DNA of 50,169 nucleotides from JADFOJ01 sp041580235 (lineage in GTDB: Bacteria > Planctomycetota > Phycisphaerae > Phycisphaerales > SM1A02), in NCBI GenBank assembly GCA_041580235.1, contig JBFGEG010000011.1:1-50169 (forward strand), read 5' to 3'. A program made the translations under genes and the position numbers. Shown piece after piece: positions 1 through 7,374 of this stretch. Under the pieces are notes generated by a model. It worked only from the letters and a program-made list of their open reading frames with translations, ran no database searches and was not told where the DNA came from. Each line of letters begins with the position of its first letter. Within the stretch, counting starts at the first letter, position 1.

Positions 1-1
1 C

Positions 2-562
2 GACCGCGGCGGCGCGGCGGCGGCGGCCGATCGGTCTCGAGCCCTGGAGCACAGCCGCGCCGTCCGCGATCCCGTGTACGCCGCCGTCAGGGCGCTGGGG
101 ATCAGCCCCAAACACTGCGTGGAGCGCGCCGTCGGGCTCATGAACGCCGGCCACTATGCCCGCGCCGCCGAGGAGCTGGAAATCGTCGTCGAAGCGGAGC
201 CCAACGACGCGCGTATTCATCTTTACCTGGGGATGTCCTACGCGGCCATCGGCCGCACCCGGGATGCCGTGGAGAGCTTCAGGGGCGCCGTGCAGCTCGC
301 GCCGCAAGATGCTGCAGCCCACTACAACCTGGCCACGGCCCTGATGATGGACGAGAAGCCGGACGAGGCCGTGACGCACTTCCGCGAGGCGGTGCATCTC
401 GACTCCGATTACGCCGACGCGCACTACAACCTCGCGCTGGCGCTGGAGAAGCTCGGCCGGGCCGCGGAGGCGATCGAGCACTACGGGCGGGCGGTCCAGA
501 TCGATCCGAACCACCCCGCGGCCGAGGCGCTGACCGAGCTGCGTGGCGAACGCGGTCGCTGA
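2..562 (+). CDS. TPR-repeat protein, 5'-truncated by window edge
   Basis: The frame is open from the first bases of the window to the stop at 562, so the true start is probably outside. A GTG at 74 is the first usable internal start and would give 162 residues. The visible part holds about three to four tetratricopeptide repeats with the usual pattern (for example AHYNLATALMMDEKPDEAV and AHYNLALALEKLGRAAEAI), ending soon after the last repeat. TPR arrays are protein-protein interaction scaffolds; no catalytic domain is visible. The specific partner cannot be inferred from what is present. Confidence 0.8.
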   Translation, partial: DRGGAAAAADRSRALEHSRAVRDPVYAAVRALGISPKHCVERAVGLMNAGHYARAAEELEIVVEAEPNDARIHLYLGMSYAAIGRTRDAVESFRGAVQLAPQDAAAHYNLATALMMDEKPDEAVTHFREAVHLDSDYADAHYNLALALEKLGRAAEAIEHYGRAVQIDPNHPAAEALTELRGERGR

Positions 563-640
563 GCGGCAGCGGTTTTTCGTCCGACTGCCAAAAGGAAGTT
601 CTTTGGGAACGCGTGAAGGCGGGCGGTATGGTCGCGGGCG

Positions 641-1381
641 ATGGCCGATACGGACCAGGACAGCCTGCCGACGATCGCGCTGCGGGTTCCGGGTCGCTGG
701 GACGGCGTGATCGAGCTGCGCCAGGCGCTGCCCACCGGGTACGGCTTCTCGGAGGCGGCACTGACGTTGCCCGACGGCCGCGGAGCGGTCGACGTGAGCG
801 TGCACGCTGCCGACAAGGAGTTCCCCGCCGTCTTCGCCCGGGCCTGCCGACGCATGCCCTCCCGTCGCGACCGCACCGTCGTCGAGCGCTACGACGTCAA
901 CGTGTGCCTGCTCGGCCCGGGCGGCTCGGTCGAGACGGCCCGGCGGATGATCGACGCCGCAGCGGCCCTCGTTCGCGCGGGCGGGGCGGGCGTCTTCGTC
1001 GACAACAGCGCGCTGGCCCACGGTTCGGACGCCTGGCTCGACGTGGCGGAGGACGACGGCGCCGATGCCCTGCTGTACGCGCTGGTGAACCGGATCCGAA
1101 GCCGCGACGAGCTGTGGTCGGTCGGCATGCACACGCTGGGTGCCCGGGACGCGTTGATCGCCCGCAGCCGCGACGACGGGGCCGATGACGGCATCCTGCT
1201 AGGCTTTCTGGGCTACCTTCTGGAGTGCGGGGCGGCGGTGGCGGAGGGTGATCTCGTCCGCGACGAGCTCGGTCCGCTGTTCCACGTGCGCAAGGAGCCC
1301 TGCCGCCGCTTCCGGCCCGACAGCCCGCTGCGCAATCCCTACGGCCGCTGGCGTCTGGTGCCGGTCACCGAGAGGGCGTGA
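641..1381 (+). CDS. Uncharacterised protein, DUF4261-like
   Basis: This encodes 246 residues, with no signal peptide and no membrane segment, so it is probably cytoplasmic. The central region (VNVCLLGPGGSVETARRM, then GAGVFVDNSALAHGSDAWLD and an ELWSVGMHTLG stretch) resembles from memory the DUF4261 architecture, in which a small alpha/beta domain carries a conserved 'ALVHS..AWL' segment. I am not sure of this and no function is known for that family. The start has only a weak ribosome site. Its 3' end overlaps by 17 bases the 3' end of the convergent EF-hand gene. Confidence 0.6.
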   Translation: MADTDQDSLPTIALRVPGRWDGVIELRQALPTGYGFSEAALTLPDGRGAVDVSVHAADKEFPAVFARACRRMPSRRDRTVVERYDVNVCLLGPGGSVETARRMIDAAAALVRAGGAGVFVDNSALAHGSDAWLDVAEDDGADALLYALVNRIRSRDELWSVGMHTLGARDALIARSRDDGADDGILLGFLGYLLECGAAVAEGDLVRDELGPLFHVRKEPCRRFRPDSPLRNPYGRWRLVPVTERA

Positions 1382-2054
1382 GCACCGCGGGCCCGGTCGG
1401 ACGGCCGATCGGGCCGGTGCGCACCGATTGCCTGGGATGGACCCGTGGTGTCAGACGTCTGACTCCAGGGCCGTCGGATGCGTCGAGGGGGCGGCGGTGC
1501 GGCCGCGGGCCGCGGTGCAGGCCACGGGGGCCGTGTTTCGAGCCGTGCCCGGCGCCGGAGCCGCAGCGGGTCCGGCGGGCCTCGCGGATCGCCGCTTTCT
1601 CGTCATCGTCGATCAGGCCGTCGCCGTTGGCGTCGAAACGCTCGAGAAGCCCGACGCGGCGGGCGTCACGGGCGGCGGCCCGCTCCTGCTCGTCAAGCGT
1701 GTTGTCGCCGTTGACGTCGAACTGCTCCAGCCGGTGCCGGCGGTGTCCACGGTGGGCGCGTTTGCCACGCCGCTCCTGGCGGGCCTCGCGGATCGCCGCT
1801 TTCTCGTCATCGTCGATCACGCCGTTTCCGTTCGCGTCGAAGCGCTCACGCAGGCGAGCACCCAATGACTGCTTCATCCCGACCCGCTCCTCGTCGCTGA
1901 GCGTGCCGTCACCGTCGAGGTCGAACGTCTCGAGCAGGCGGGCCCGCCTCGAAAGACCTTGTTCGTCGCCGTCGGCTGGTCGCGCGTCGGCGGCCACGCC
2001 GCCCAGTCCGAGAGCCGTTGCAATCGTCAGAAGTCGCAGAGCTGCCATGTCCAT
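1365..2054 (-). CDS. Secreted EF-hand protein with four calcium loops
   Basis: This encodes 229 residues. The chosen ATG at 2054 follows an AAGGAGAAGG ribosome site; an open frame continues upstream but lacks such a signal. An N-terminal signal peptide (residues 1-24, ending VAADA) precedes four canonical EF-hand loops starting near D45, D73, D113 and D141 (FDLDGDGTLSDEE, FDANGNGVIDDDE, FDVNGDNTLDEQE, FDANGDGLIDDDE). Two hands share an identical 42-base DNA segment, pointing to internal duplication. The C-terminal 65 residues are rich in Arg, Gly, Pro and His. It is divergent from the sigma-factor operon, whose third gene also has EF-hands, so a shared calcium or envelope role is plausible. 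The function is otherwise unknown. Confidence 0.82.
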   Translation of the reverse strand: MDMAALRLLTIATALGLGGVAADARPADGDEQGLSRRARLLETFDLDGDGTLSDEERVGMKQSLGARLRERFDANGNGVIDDDEKAAIREARQERRGKRAHRGHRRHRLEQFDVNGDNTLDEQERAAARDARRVGLLERFDANGDGLIDDDEKAAIREARRTRCGSGAGHGSKHGPRGLHRGPRPHRRPLDASDGPGVRRLTPRVHPRQSVRTGPIGRPTGPAVLTPSR

Positions 2055-2296
2055 GGCCTTCTCCTTTCGAGGGATTCCGTTCCGAACAAAGCGTGCCATG
2101 CTGCGCAGGGGCCGTTTCTGATGGTCGTCAACCGTTGTACGCGGCGTCGCGGCCAGGGCATCCCCGCGACTTCGGGAACTTCCGCACGACCCGCGCTCGC
2201 GCGCCCGTACCATCTGCAAAGCCGAGGCGGGAACGGGAACCGAAGACTGCAATAGAACGAAGGCTTCCCCGTTCTCGCAGCGTGAAGGACAGGCGA
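2055..2296. promoter_or_regulatory. Divergent promoter region, EF-hand gene / ECF sigma operon
   Basis: These 242 bases separate two divergent starts and must hold promoters for both directions. Several GGAAC-like elements are present (2170-2176 and 2231-2241), which is the core of many ECF -35 boxes, but I could not find a convincing partner -10, so no exact promoter is called. Confidence 0.4.
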
Positions 2297-2896
2297 ATGG
2301 ACGTCGATCTCGATGCCTGCATCCGAGGCGACAAGCAATCCTGGGACGCCTTCGTCGATCGCTGGGCGGGCGTGATCCACGCCGCGGTGCTTCGGGCCTT
2401 CAAGAGCCGTCGAGGGTTCGTGGATCAGGCCGACGTCGAGGACACGGTTCAGGACGTCTTTGTCCGGCTGCTCAAGGACGGCTGCCGGCTGCTGAAATCC
2501 TACGACCCGAACCGGGCGTCCCTGTCCACCTGGCTGACGCTCGTGGCCCGCAGCGTGGCCATCGACCGGCTGCGCAAGCGGCGCGATCCGACCGTGCCCC
2601 TCGAGCCGCACGACCCTGCCCAACCGGCGCCGGATCGCCAGCCGGCGTCATACCTCTCGGTTCCGATGCACCTGCTCAGCGCCCGCCAGCGGCTCGTGCT
2701 GAGGCTCGTCTTTGACGAGCAGATGAGTGTGCCGGAAGCAGCGCGTTTCATCGGTGTCGATGAGCAGACGATCCGCAGCACCAAGCACAAGGCCCTGACC
2801 CGCCTGCGGCAGCACTTCGCCTCGGGCCGGACCACGGATTCCGGGGATGGCGGGCGACCAGGCCCCGTACAACCCCCTCGAGCGAGGCAGCAATGA
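2297..2896 (+). CDS. ECF-type RNA polymerase sigma factor
   Basis: This encodes 199 residues. ATG 2297 was chosen because it follows GAAGGACAGG and gives the usual ECF length; the frame is open further upstream. Region 2 is visible at about residues 5-95 (DKQSWDAFVDRW, then DVEDTVQDVFVRLLKD and STWLTLVARSVAIDRLRKRR). Region 4 is at about 120-170 (LSARQRLVLRLVFDEQMSVPE, then a helix-turn-helix with GVDEQTIRSTKHKALTRLR). The family directs RNA polymerase to stress or envelope promoters and is held inactive by a partner anti-sigma factor. The next gene overlaps its stop by ATGA and is that partner. Confidence 0.93.
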   Translation: MDVDLDACIRGDKQSWDAFVDRWAGVIHAAVLRAFKSRRGFVDQADVEDTVQDVFVRLLKDGCRLLKSYDPNRASLSTWLTLVARSVAIDRLRKRRDPTVPLEPHDPAQPAPDRQPASYLSVPMHLLSARQRLVLRLVFDEQMSVPEAARFIGVDEQTIRSTKHKALTRLRQHFASGRTTDSGDGGRPGPVQPPRARQQ

Positions 2897-3402
2897 ACAG
2901 CCACGAACCAGCCAATGACGACGGCCGGCAGCTCTGGCGCCGGATTGACGGGGCGCTGCCCCGCGAGCCGTCGGCGTGCGTGTCGCCCCTCGAGCTGGCC
3001 GGCTTTGCCGACGACCGGCTGAGCGATCAGGACCGACAGGCCGTCGAAGGCCACCTCGCCGACTGCGGTGCCTGCCGCGAAGCCCTGCTGGACATCGCGG
3101 GCGCTGATCGGGAGGCTCGCGCGTTCGTCCCGCCGTCGGTGATCGACGCGGCCAAGGGGCTCGTCGGGCGCTCCCGCGACGACGCCGGACGCCGGATCCT
3201 GGGCACGATCGGCGCGCTGGGGGCGGCCGCAGCCTCGATTGCGATCTGCTTCGTCGGCTACCGCGTCGGCTCGGCCTGGTACGGCCCCGACGAGATCCTG
3301 GCCGAAGAGGCCTTGCTGAGCGAGATGTCCTTCGGCCTGCTGGCGTCCGGCGAGCCGGACCTTGACCTGCTGGCGGACGCATTCGAGGAGATGACACCAT
3401 GA
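2893..3402 (+). CDS. Anti-sigma factor with zinc-binding ZAS motif and one membrane helix
   Basis: This encodes 169 residues and starts inside the sigma-factor stop (ATGA), so the two are translationally coupled. A zinc-finger anti-sigma motif, H54-x3-C58-x2-C61 (HLADCGAC), lies in the N-terminal half. A single hydrophobic helix at about 101-123 (ILGTIGALGAAAASIAICF) anchors the protein in the inner membrane, leaving a short acidic C-terminal tail outside. By family knowledge the N-terminal domain sequesters the ECF sigma factor in the cytoplasm. The next gene, again ATGA-overlapping, may be the extracytoplasmic sensor partner. Confidence 0.88.
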   Translation: MNSHEPANDDGRQLWRRIDGALPREPSACVSPLELAGFADDRLSDQDRQAVEGHLADCGACREALLDIAGADREARAFVPPSVIDAAKGLVGRSRDDAGRRILGTIGALGAAAASIAICFVGYRVGSAWYGPDEILAEEALLSEMSFGLLASGEPDLDLLADAFEEMTP

Positions 3403-4106
3403 AGCAGCACCTGATCCTGCTGGCGCTGGCGCTTTCGGGGCTGTTCAACGTCTTCTTCGTGGTCGGGTACGTCCAGGCGCGCCGGGCACAGGCGACCGCG
3501 ACAGACGTGACCGGCCGCGTGGCCGATGAGCTCGGGCTCGACACGGCCCAGTCTGCGCTCTTTGCCGAGCTGCGCACCCGGGGACGCCAGGACGCCGACG
3601 TGTACGAGGGCAGCCTCGCCCTCGTACGCCAGGAGCTCGTGGATGAGCTCAACCGCAAGCAGCTCGATCCCGATCGCCTGCAGGCCATCGTCGACCGCGA
3701 GGCCGAGCTGCGCCGGCAGTGGAGGCTCGAGGAGGCGGCCCGCCTCAACGACTTCGCGGCGTCGCTCACGCCCTCGCAACGTGACAAGCTGATGCAGCGC
3801 ATGCACCGGGCCACGATGCACGAGCGCCGGCGTCACGAGATGCTGCGACGGTTCGACACCGACGGTGACGGTGAGTTGAACAACGAGGAGCGGATGGCCG
3901 CCCGCGAGTCCATGCAGGCATGGCGGGCCGAGCGGGGCCATCGCTGGGGCCAGCGCCACGGCGAGCCCCGGTCTCGCGACCGCCGCATGCGGGTGGAGCT
4001 CTTGAGACGGTTCGACACCGACGGCGACGGGCAGCTCGGTCCGCAGGAGCGGCAGGCCATGACGCAGTGGCTGATGCAGCGAAACGGAAAACCGAACGGC
4101 TCTTGA
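3399..4106 (+). CDS. Membrane-anchored Spy/CnrX-like protein with two EF-hands
   Basis: This encodes 235 residues and overlaps the anti-sigma gene by ATGA. The N-terminal hydrophobic helix (about 5-25) lacks a clear cleavage site, so the protein is likely anchored and periplasmic. Residues 35-140 form a charged helical region ending in LTPSQRDKLMQRM, the LTxxQ signature of the Spy/CpxP/CnrX group of periplasmic sensors and chaperones. Two EF-hand loops follow, at D153-E164 and D206-E217, both starting DTDGDG. Position and topology suggest it is the sensor or modulator of the anti-sigma factor, perhaps reading calcium or a metal. That role is inferred. Confidence 0.78.
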   Translation: MKQHLILLALALSGLFNVFFVVGYVQARRAQATATDVTGRVADELGLDTAQSALFAELRTRGRQDADVYEGSLALVRQELVDELNRKQLDPDRLQAIVDREAELRRQWRLEEAARLNDFAASLTPSQRDKLMQRMHRATMHERRRHEMLRRFDTDGDGELNNEERMAARESMQAWRAERGHRWGQRHGEPRSRDRRMRVELLRRFDTDGDGQLGPQERQAMTQWLMQRNGKPNGS

Positions 4107-4267
4107 CCGAAAACCCTGACGTGTCGGGGATGACCAGGGACGCCTCCGCCGTATCACTCGATGAAGACGGACGGGGGTGGGGCGACAGACCGGGCAACGC
4201 GCGAGTCATCGGCGGGAGGTTCGCCGGCGCGCGATGGCTGTTTTCGAACCGAATGGAGGCATCGAAC

Positions 4268-4891
4268 ATGAGAACACTCCGAATCGCGTCGTGCGTCCTT
4301 GCGGCCTGGCTGACCGCCCCGGGCGCGGAGGCCCACGCGCCGGACCCCCAGCAGATCGCCCAGCACTGCCTCGAGCACGTCTCGGCGGCGGCGGCTCACC
4401 GGATCCAGCGCAACCAGGCCCTCACCGGCGAGTGCGTGGGGAGGATCGAGCAGCTCGTGGAAGCCGGTCACATCGGTGCTGCACTCCACGCGGCCCGGAT
4501 GTGCGCTCACCGCATCGTCGCTCGTACGAATCACACGCTGCAGCACATCAGGGCCCGGTGCACCCGGTGCACGGGGGTGCTCGTCGAGCTCGGCGCGCCG
4601 GGGCTGGCCCGGATGGTCCGGGAGACGTGCGGGCAGCGGGCCCAGGCGGTCAACGCCTCGCGTCACGCGGCCCTGTCGGCGATCCGGGACGCGCTGCCGG
4701 GCGGGGAGCCGTTGATCGCCGGCGTCTGCCCGCCCGATCTCGACGGCGACGGCATCGTGGGGGCGGCCGACCTGGCGTCGGTGCTCGGCGCGCTGGGCAC
4801 CGAGGCCGCCGACCTGGACGGTGACGGCGCCGTGACCGCCACCGATGTCGTGGAGCTGGTCATCGGCTGGGGCCCGTGCCCGTCAACTTGA
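4268..4891 (+). CDS. Secreted helical protein with cysteine-less dockerin-like tail
   Basis: This encodes 207 residues. ATG 4268 is preceded by GGAGG with good spacing and starts a clear signal peptide (to about residue 22, ending AEAHA). The mature N-terminal region is helical and rich in His and Cys (AQHCLEHVSAAAAHRI, then AARMCAHRI and CTRCTGV). The C-terminus has two dockerin-like calcium loops (DLDGDGIVGAADL and DLDGDGAVTATDV) and finishes with GWGPCP, as do other secreted proteins in the window. It lies 161 bases after the sigma operon in the same direction and may or may not be co-transcribed. No enzymatic function is recognisable. Confidence 0.75.
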   Translation: MRTLRIASCVLAAWLTAPGAEAHAPDPQQIAQHCLEHVSAAAAHRIQRNQALTGECVGRIEQLVEAGHIGAALHAARMCAHRIVARTNHTLQHIRARCTRCTGVLVELGAPGLARMVRETCGQRAQAVNASRHAALSAIRDALPGGEPLIAGVCPPDLDGDGIVGAADLASVLGALGTEAADLDGDGAVTATDVVELVIGWGPCPST

Positions 4892-5011
4892 ACGCGTCCT
4901 CGCTTTTTGGTGGAGTCTGCCCTCCCCAGCCCTCCCCGGCCGGGGCGGGGGCGGAACCGTCGGTCCCGGCGGTGGTCAAGGCGGACGGCCGCGGGACCGA
5001 TCTAAGGGTCG

Positions 5012-5365
5012 ATGACCTCGAAGGACGCGCCCAACGACGGGGGACGGGGTGGCAGGCCTTCGGACCTTTCGCCCGCGAGACAGCTGGAGAACCTCCTCGA
5101 GCAGCTCGAGAGACGCACTCGCTTCGTCCGGGAGACGTGGCATGCGGGGGAGGCGTCACGCCTCAAGATGCTCGCCGGCCAGCTCGCGTCGCTTGCGGAG
5201 GGCTCGGGCAATGCCGCGATCTGCGAATCGGCCGCCGAGCTGGAATCGCTGCTGCTCGCTGAGGAGGCCGAGGCGTCGGCGATCTGCGAGCGTGTCGAGG
5301 CCCTGATCCTTCAGTGCAAGAAGGCGGCAAGTGGTGAGAGCAGCGAGGGCCCCGCGCAGCGCTAG
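5012..5365 (+). CDS. Small helical protein, possibly Hpt-like
   Basis: This encodes 117 residues, mostly amphipathic helix and very rich in Glu, Ala and Leu, with no signal peptide. The segment LKMLAGQLASLAEGSGNAA followed by a hydrophobic helix loosely recalls the last two helices of a histidine phosphotransfer domain, but the phosphorylatable His is not in the expected place. I would not assign that function. Its stop overlaps by four bases the end of the convergent polyprenyl synthase gene. The reading frame looks real from third-position GC, but the product is unknown. Confidence 0.5.
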   Translation: MTSKDAPNDGGRGGRPSDLSPARQLENLLEQLERRTRFVRETWHAGEASRLKMLAGQLASLAEGSGNAAICESAAELESLLLAEEAEASAICERVEALILQCKKAASGESSEGPAQR

Positions 5366-6357
5366 AAGTCTCTCGAGATGACGGCGTCGGCAAGCGTTCG
5401 CAGCAGCTCGCGGGCGTTGCCCGCGGGCAGGTTTGAGAGCTCGTGCTTCGCCTGGTCGACCAGGTGCTGCGCCTCGCACTGAGCGTCCTCCACGGCCCCG
5501 CTCTCGATGAGCCGCAACCGCAGTTTCTCGGCCCGGCCCTGGGCGAACAGCCGCCTGACCTCGACCCGCTCTGCGTCGTCGGCGGCGGCCAGATACCGGA
5601 TCAGCGGCAGCGTCACCTTCCCGGAGTCGAGGTCGCGGTGCAGAGACTTGCCGACGACCGCCTCGTCGCCGGTGATGTCCAGCAGATCGTCCTGAATCTG
5701 AAACGCGATTCCCACCGCGATGCCGAAGCGGCACATCGACTCGCACAGCTCCGGCGGCGCATCGGAGAGCAGGGTGCCGAGCCGGCAGCACTCGCCGATC
5801 AGCGAGGCGGTCTTGCGGCGGACGATCTCCAGGTACGTCGCTTCGTCGATGTCCAGGTCGTCGCGGTGGTGCAGCTGCAGAAGCTCGCCCGCGCAGAGCG
5901 TGTTGGTGACCTGGCCGAGGCTGTAGTTGATCTGGGGGTCCCTCAGCGACGAGCACAGATGAAAGGCGTTGGAGATCAGGTAGTCGCCCAGCATGACGGC
6001 CGTCTCGTTGCCGCGCAGGTAGTTGAGGGTGGCTACGCCGCGGCGGATCTGCGCATCGTCGAGGACGTCATCATGGACGAGCGTCGCCATGTGGATCATC
6101 TCGACCACGGCGGCAATCACCCGGTGACGCTCGGTGAGCTCGGACCCGTCCCACGGCGGCTTGGCGCCGGCGAGGCCGGAAAGCAGGACAAGGATCGGGC
6201 GCAGCCGCTTGCCCCGGTACTGCTCGATGTGGCGGCACAACGCGTTGACGGGCGAGAGATCGCTGGCGAGCTGCCGCTCCAGGATCACGGCGACCTCCTC
6301 GAGCTGCTCATCGAGAGCCGTGGCGATCGGCAGGTCGATTTCGGCGAGGTTGAGCAT
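5362..6357 (-). CDS. Long-chain polyprenyl diphosphate synthase
   Basis: This encodes 331 residues from ATG 6357; a GTG at 6372 would add five. It is a trans-isoprenyl diphosphate synthase that condenses isopentenyl diphosphate onto an allylic diphosphate. Both aspartate-rich motifs are present, HDDVLDD (D96, D97, D100) and QIQDDLLD (D223, D224, D227), plus GKRLRP near the N-terminus and the GKSLHRDLDSGKVTLP segment. Length and motifs fit the hepta- to nonaprenyl group that supplies quinone side chains. The exact chain length cannot be read reliably. It is the last gene of a minus-strand train, about 105 bases after a methyltransferase, which could in principle act in quinone metabolism. Confidence 0.92.
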   Translation of the reverse strand: MLNLAEIDLPIATALDEQLEEVAVILERQLASDLSPVNALCRHIEQYRGKRLRPILVLLSGLAGAKPPWDGSELTERHRVIAAVVEMIHMATLVHDDVLDDAQIRRGVATLNYLRGNETAVMLGDYLISNAFHLCSSLRDPQINYSLGQVTNTLCAGELLQLHHRDDLDIDEATYLEIVRRKTASLIGECCRLGTLLSDAPPELCESMCRFGIAVGIAFQIQDDLLDITGDEAVVGKSLHRDLDSGKVTLPLIRYLAAADDAERVEVRRLFAQGRAEKLRLRLIESGAVEDAQCEAQHLVDQAKHELSNLPAGNARELLRTLADAVISRDF

Positions 6358-6462
6358 GGGAGGCGGCGACACGTGGGGGTGCGGGCATGGTCCGCCCGCG
6401 AGGGCCCAATTGTAGGGTGGGGCCGCCTCGGCGGGGGCCGCGTGCGTATCCCCGCCCGTCGG

Positions 6463-7320
6463 CTACTTGTCGGCCACGAGGTACGCGATCCAGCCCGGGC
6501 ACGCTTCACCGGTCATGGTGGCCTCGAACTCGTCGTTGCCCTCGCCGGTCTCCTCGTCGGTGCCCTCCCAATACACGGTGGCGTCCTTGAATCCGGCTTC
6601 CACCAGCAGCTCTCGGAGCTCCGGCAGCGTCCACAGACGCCAGACGTATTTGAAGGCCTTGCGCAGCTCCGTGCCGTCGGGGAACTTGTAGTGAATGTAG
6701 TTCACCGCGTCACCCGTGATCGGGTTGTAGTGATGCTGATCCCATATGTAGGTGAACCCGCTGACCTTGCGCGTCTCCTCCATCTCCAGGAAGGCATCGC
6801 TGCCGCCGTAGGCATCCAGCAGGAAAAGGCCGTCATCAACGAGTGCCCGGTGCACGCACTTGAAGTACCGCAGGAGCTCCGGGCGGGTCTTGAAGATGTA
6901 GTAGCTGAAGTTCATCGCGAGCACGCTGTCGACGGGAGGCGTGCGCACCGTCCGGACGTCGGCCCGCTTCAGCGTCAGCCGGCGGAGCTGGTCGGCGTCA
7001 AGTCGGTCGGGGAACCTCGCGCGGGCCCAGTCCAGCACGCCGGCGTCCACGTCCACGCCGACCGCCGTGTTGCTGGCATGCCGCTTGACCCACTCCACCG
7101 AGGCGATCGCCGTTCCGCAGAAATCCTCGCGGATGCTGCGGGCCACCCGCCCGCGCCGCTCCTTCCAGACCTTGTCGATGAAGTCGCACTCAGCTTCCGG
7201 GCTCTGCACGGAAAGCTCGTACAGCTCGTGCTTGTCGCTCGTGGCCGCGGTTCGGCGGGGCCGGCGCTTCTTCTTGTCCTTCCTGGTCTTGCTTTCCTTC
7301 GCCATCGTTGCGGTGGTCAT
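6463..7320 (-). CDS. Class I SAM-dependent methyltransferase
   Basis: This encodes 285 residues. A lysine/arginine-rich N-terminal tail (residues 6-25) precedes a Rossmann methyltransferase fold. The SAM-binding motif I region is IREDFCGTA (about 63-71), the acidic strand end is AVGVDVD, and a later strand is DSVLAMNFSYYIF. The C-terminal half (WRLWTLPELRELLVEAGF followed by ATVYWEG) is typical of small-molecule methyltransferases. An in-frame ATG at 7305 is an equally possible start. The substrate is unknown. It sits between the M16 peptidase and polyprenyl synthase genes, same strand. Confidence 0.8.
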   Translation of the reverse strand: MTTATMAKESKTRKDKKKRRPRRTAATSDKHELYELSVQSPEAECDFIDKVWKERRGRVARSIREDFCGTAIASVEWVKRHASNTAVGVDVDAGVLDWARARFPDRLDADQLRRLTLKRADVRTVRTPPVDSVLAMNFSYYIFKTRPELLRYFKCVHRALVDDGLFLLDAYGGSDAFLEMEETRKVSGFTYIWDQHHYNPITGDAVNYIHYKFPDGTELRKAFKYVWRLWTLPELRELLVEAGFKDATVYWEGTDEETGEGNDEFEATMTGEACPGWIAYLVADK

Positions 7321-7374
7321 GGTGGGGGAACTGTAGCGTGAGCGCCGAAGGAAGCAAGGCCGGTCCCACCGCGG

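Noticed and set aside
2160..2296. ECF autoregulated promoter (GGAAC-type -35)
   Set aside because: GGAAC-like strings are present, but none is paired with a convincing -10 at the right distance.
4934..4945. CCCCGGCCGGGG palindrome after the small dockerin protein as a terminator
   Set aside because: It has no loop and no T-run, and such GC palindromes are expected by chance at this base composition.
5443..7341. A 632-residue open frame on the plus strand
   Set aside because: It is antisense to the polyprenyl synthase and methyltransferase genes, both of which carry intact family motifs.
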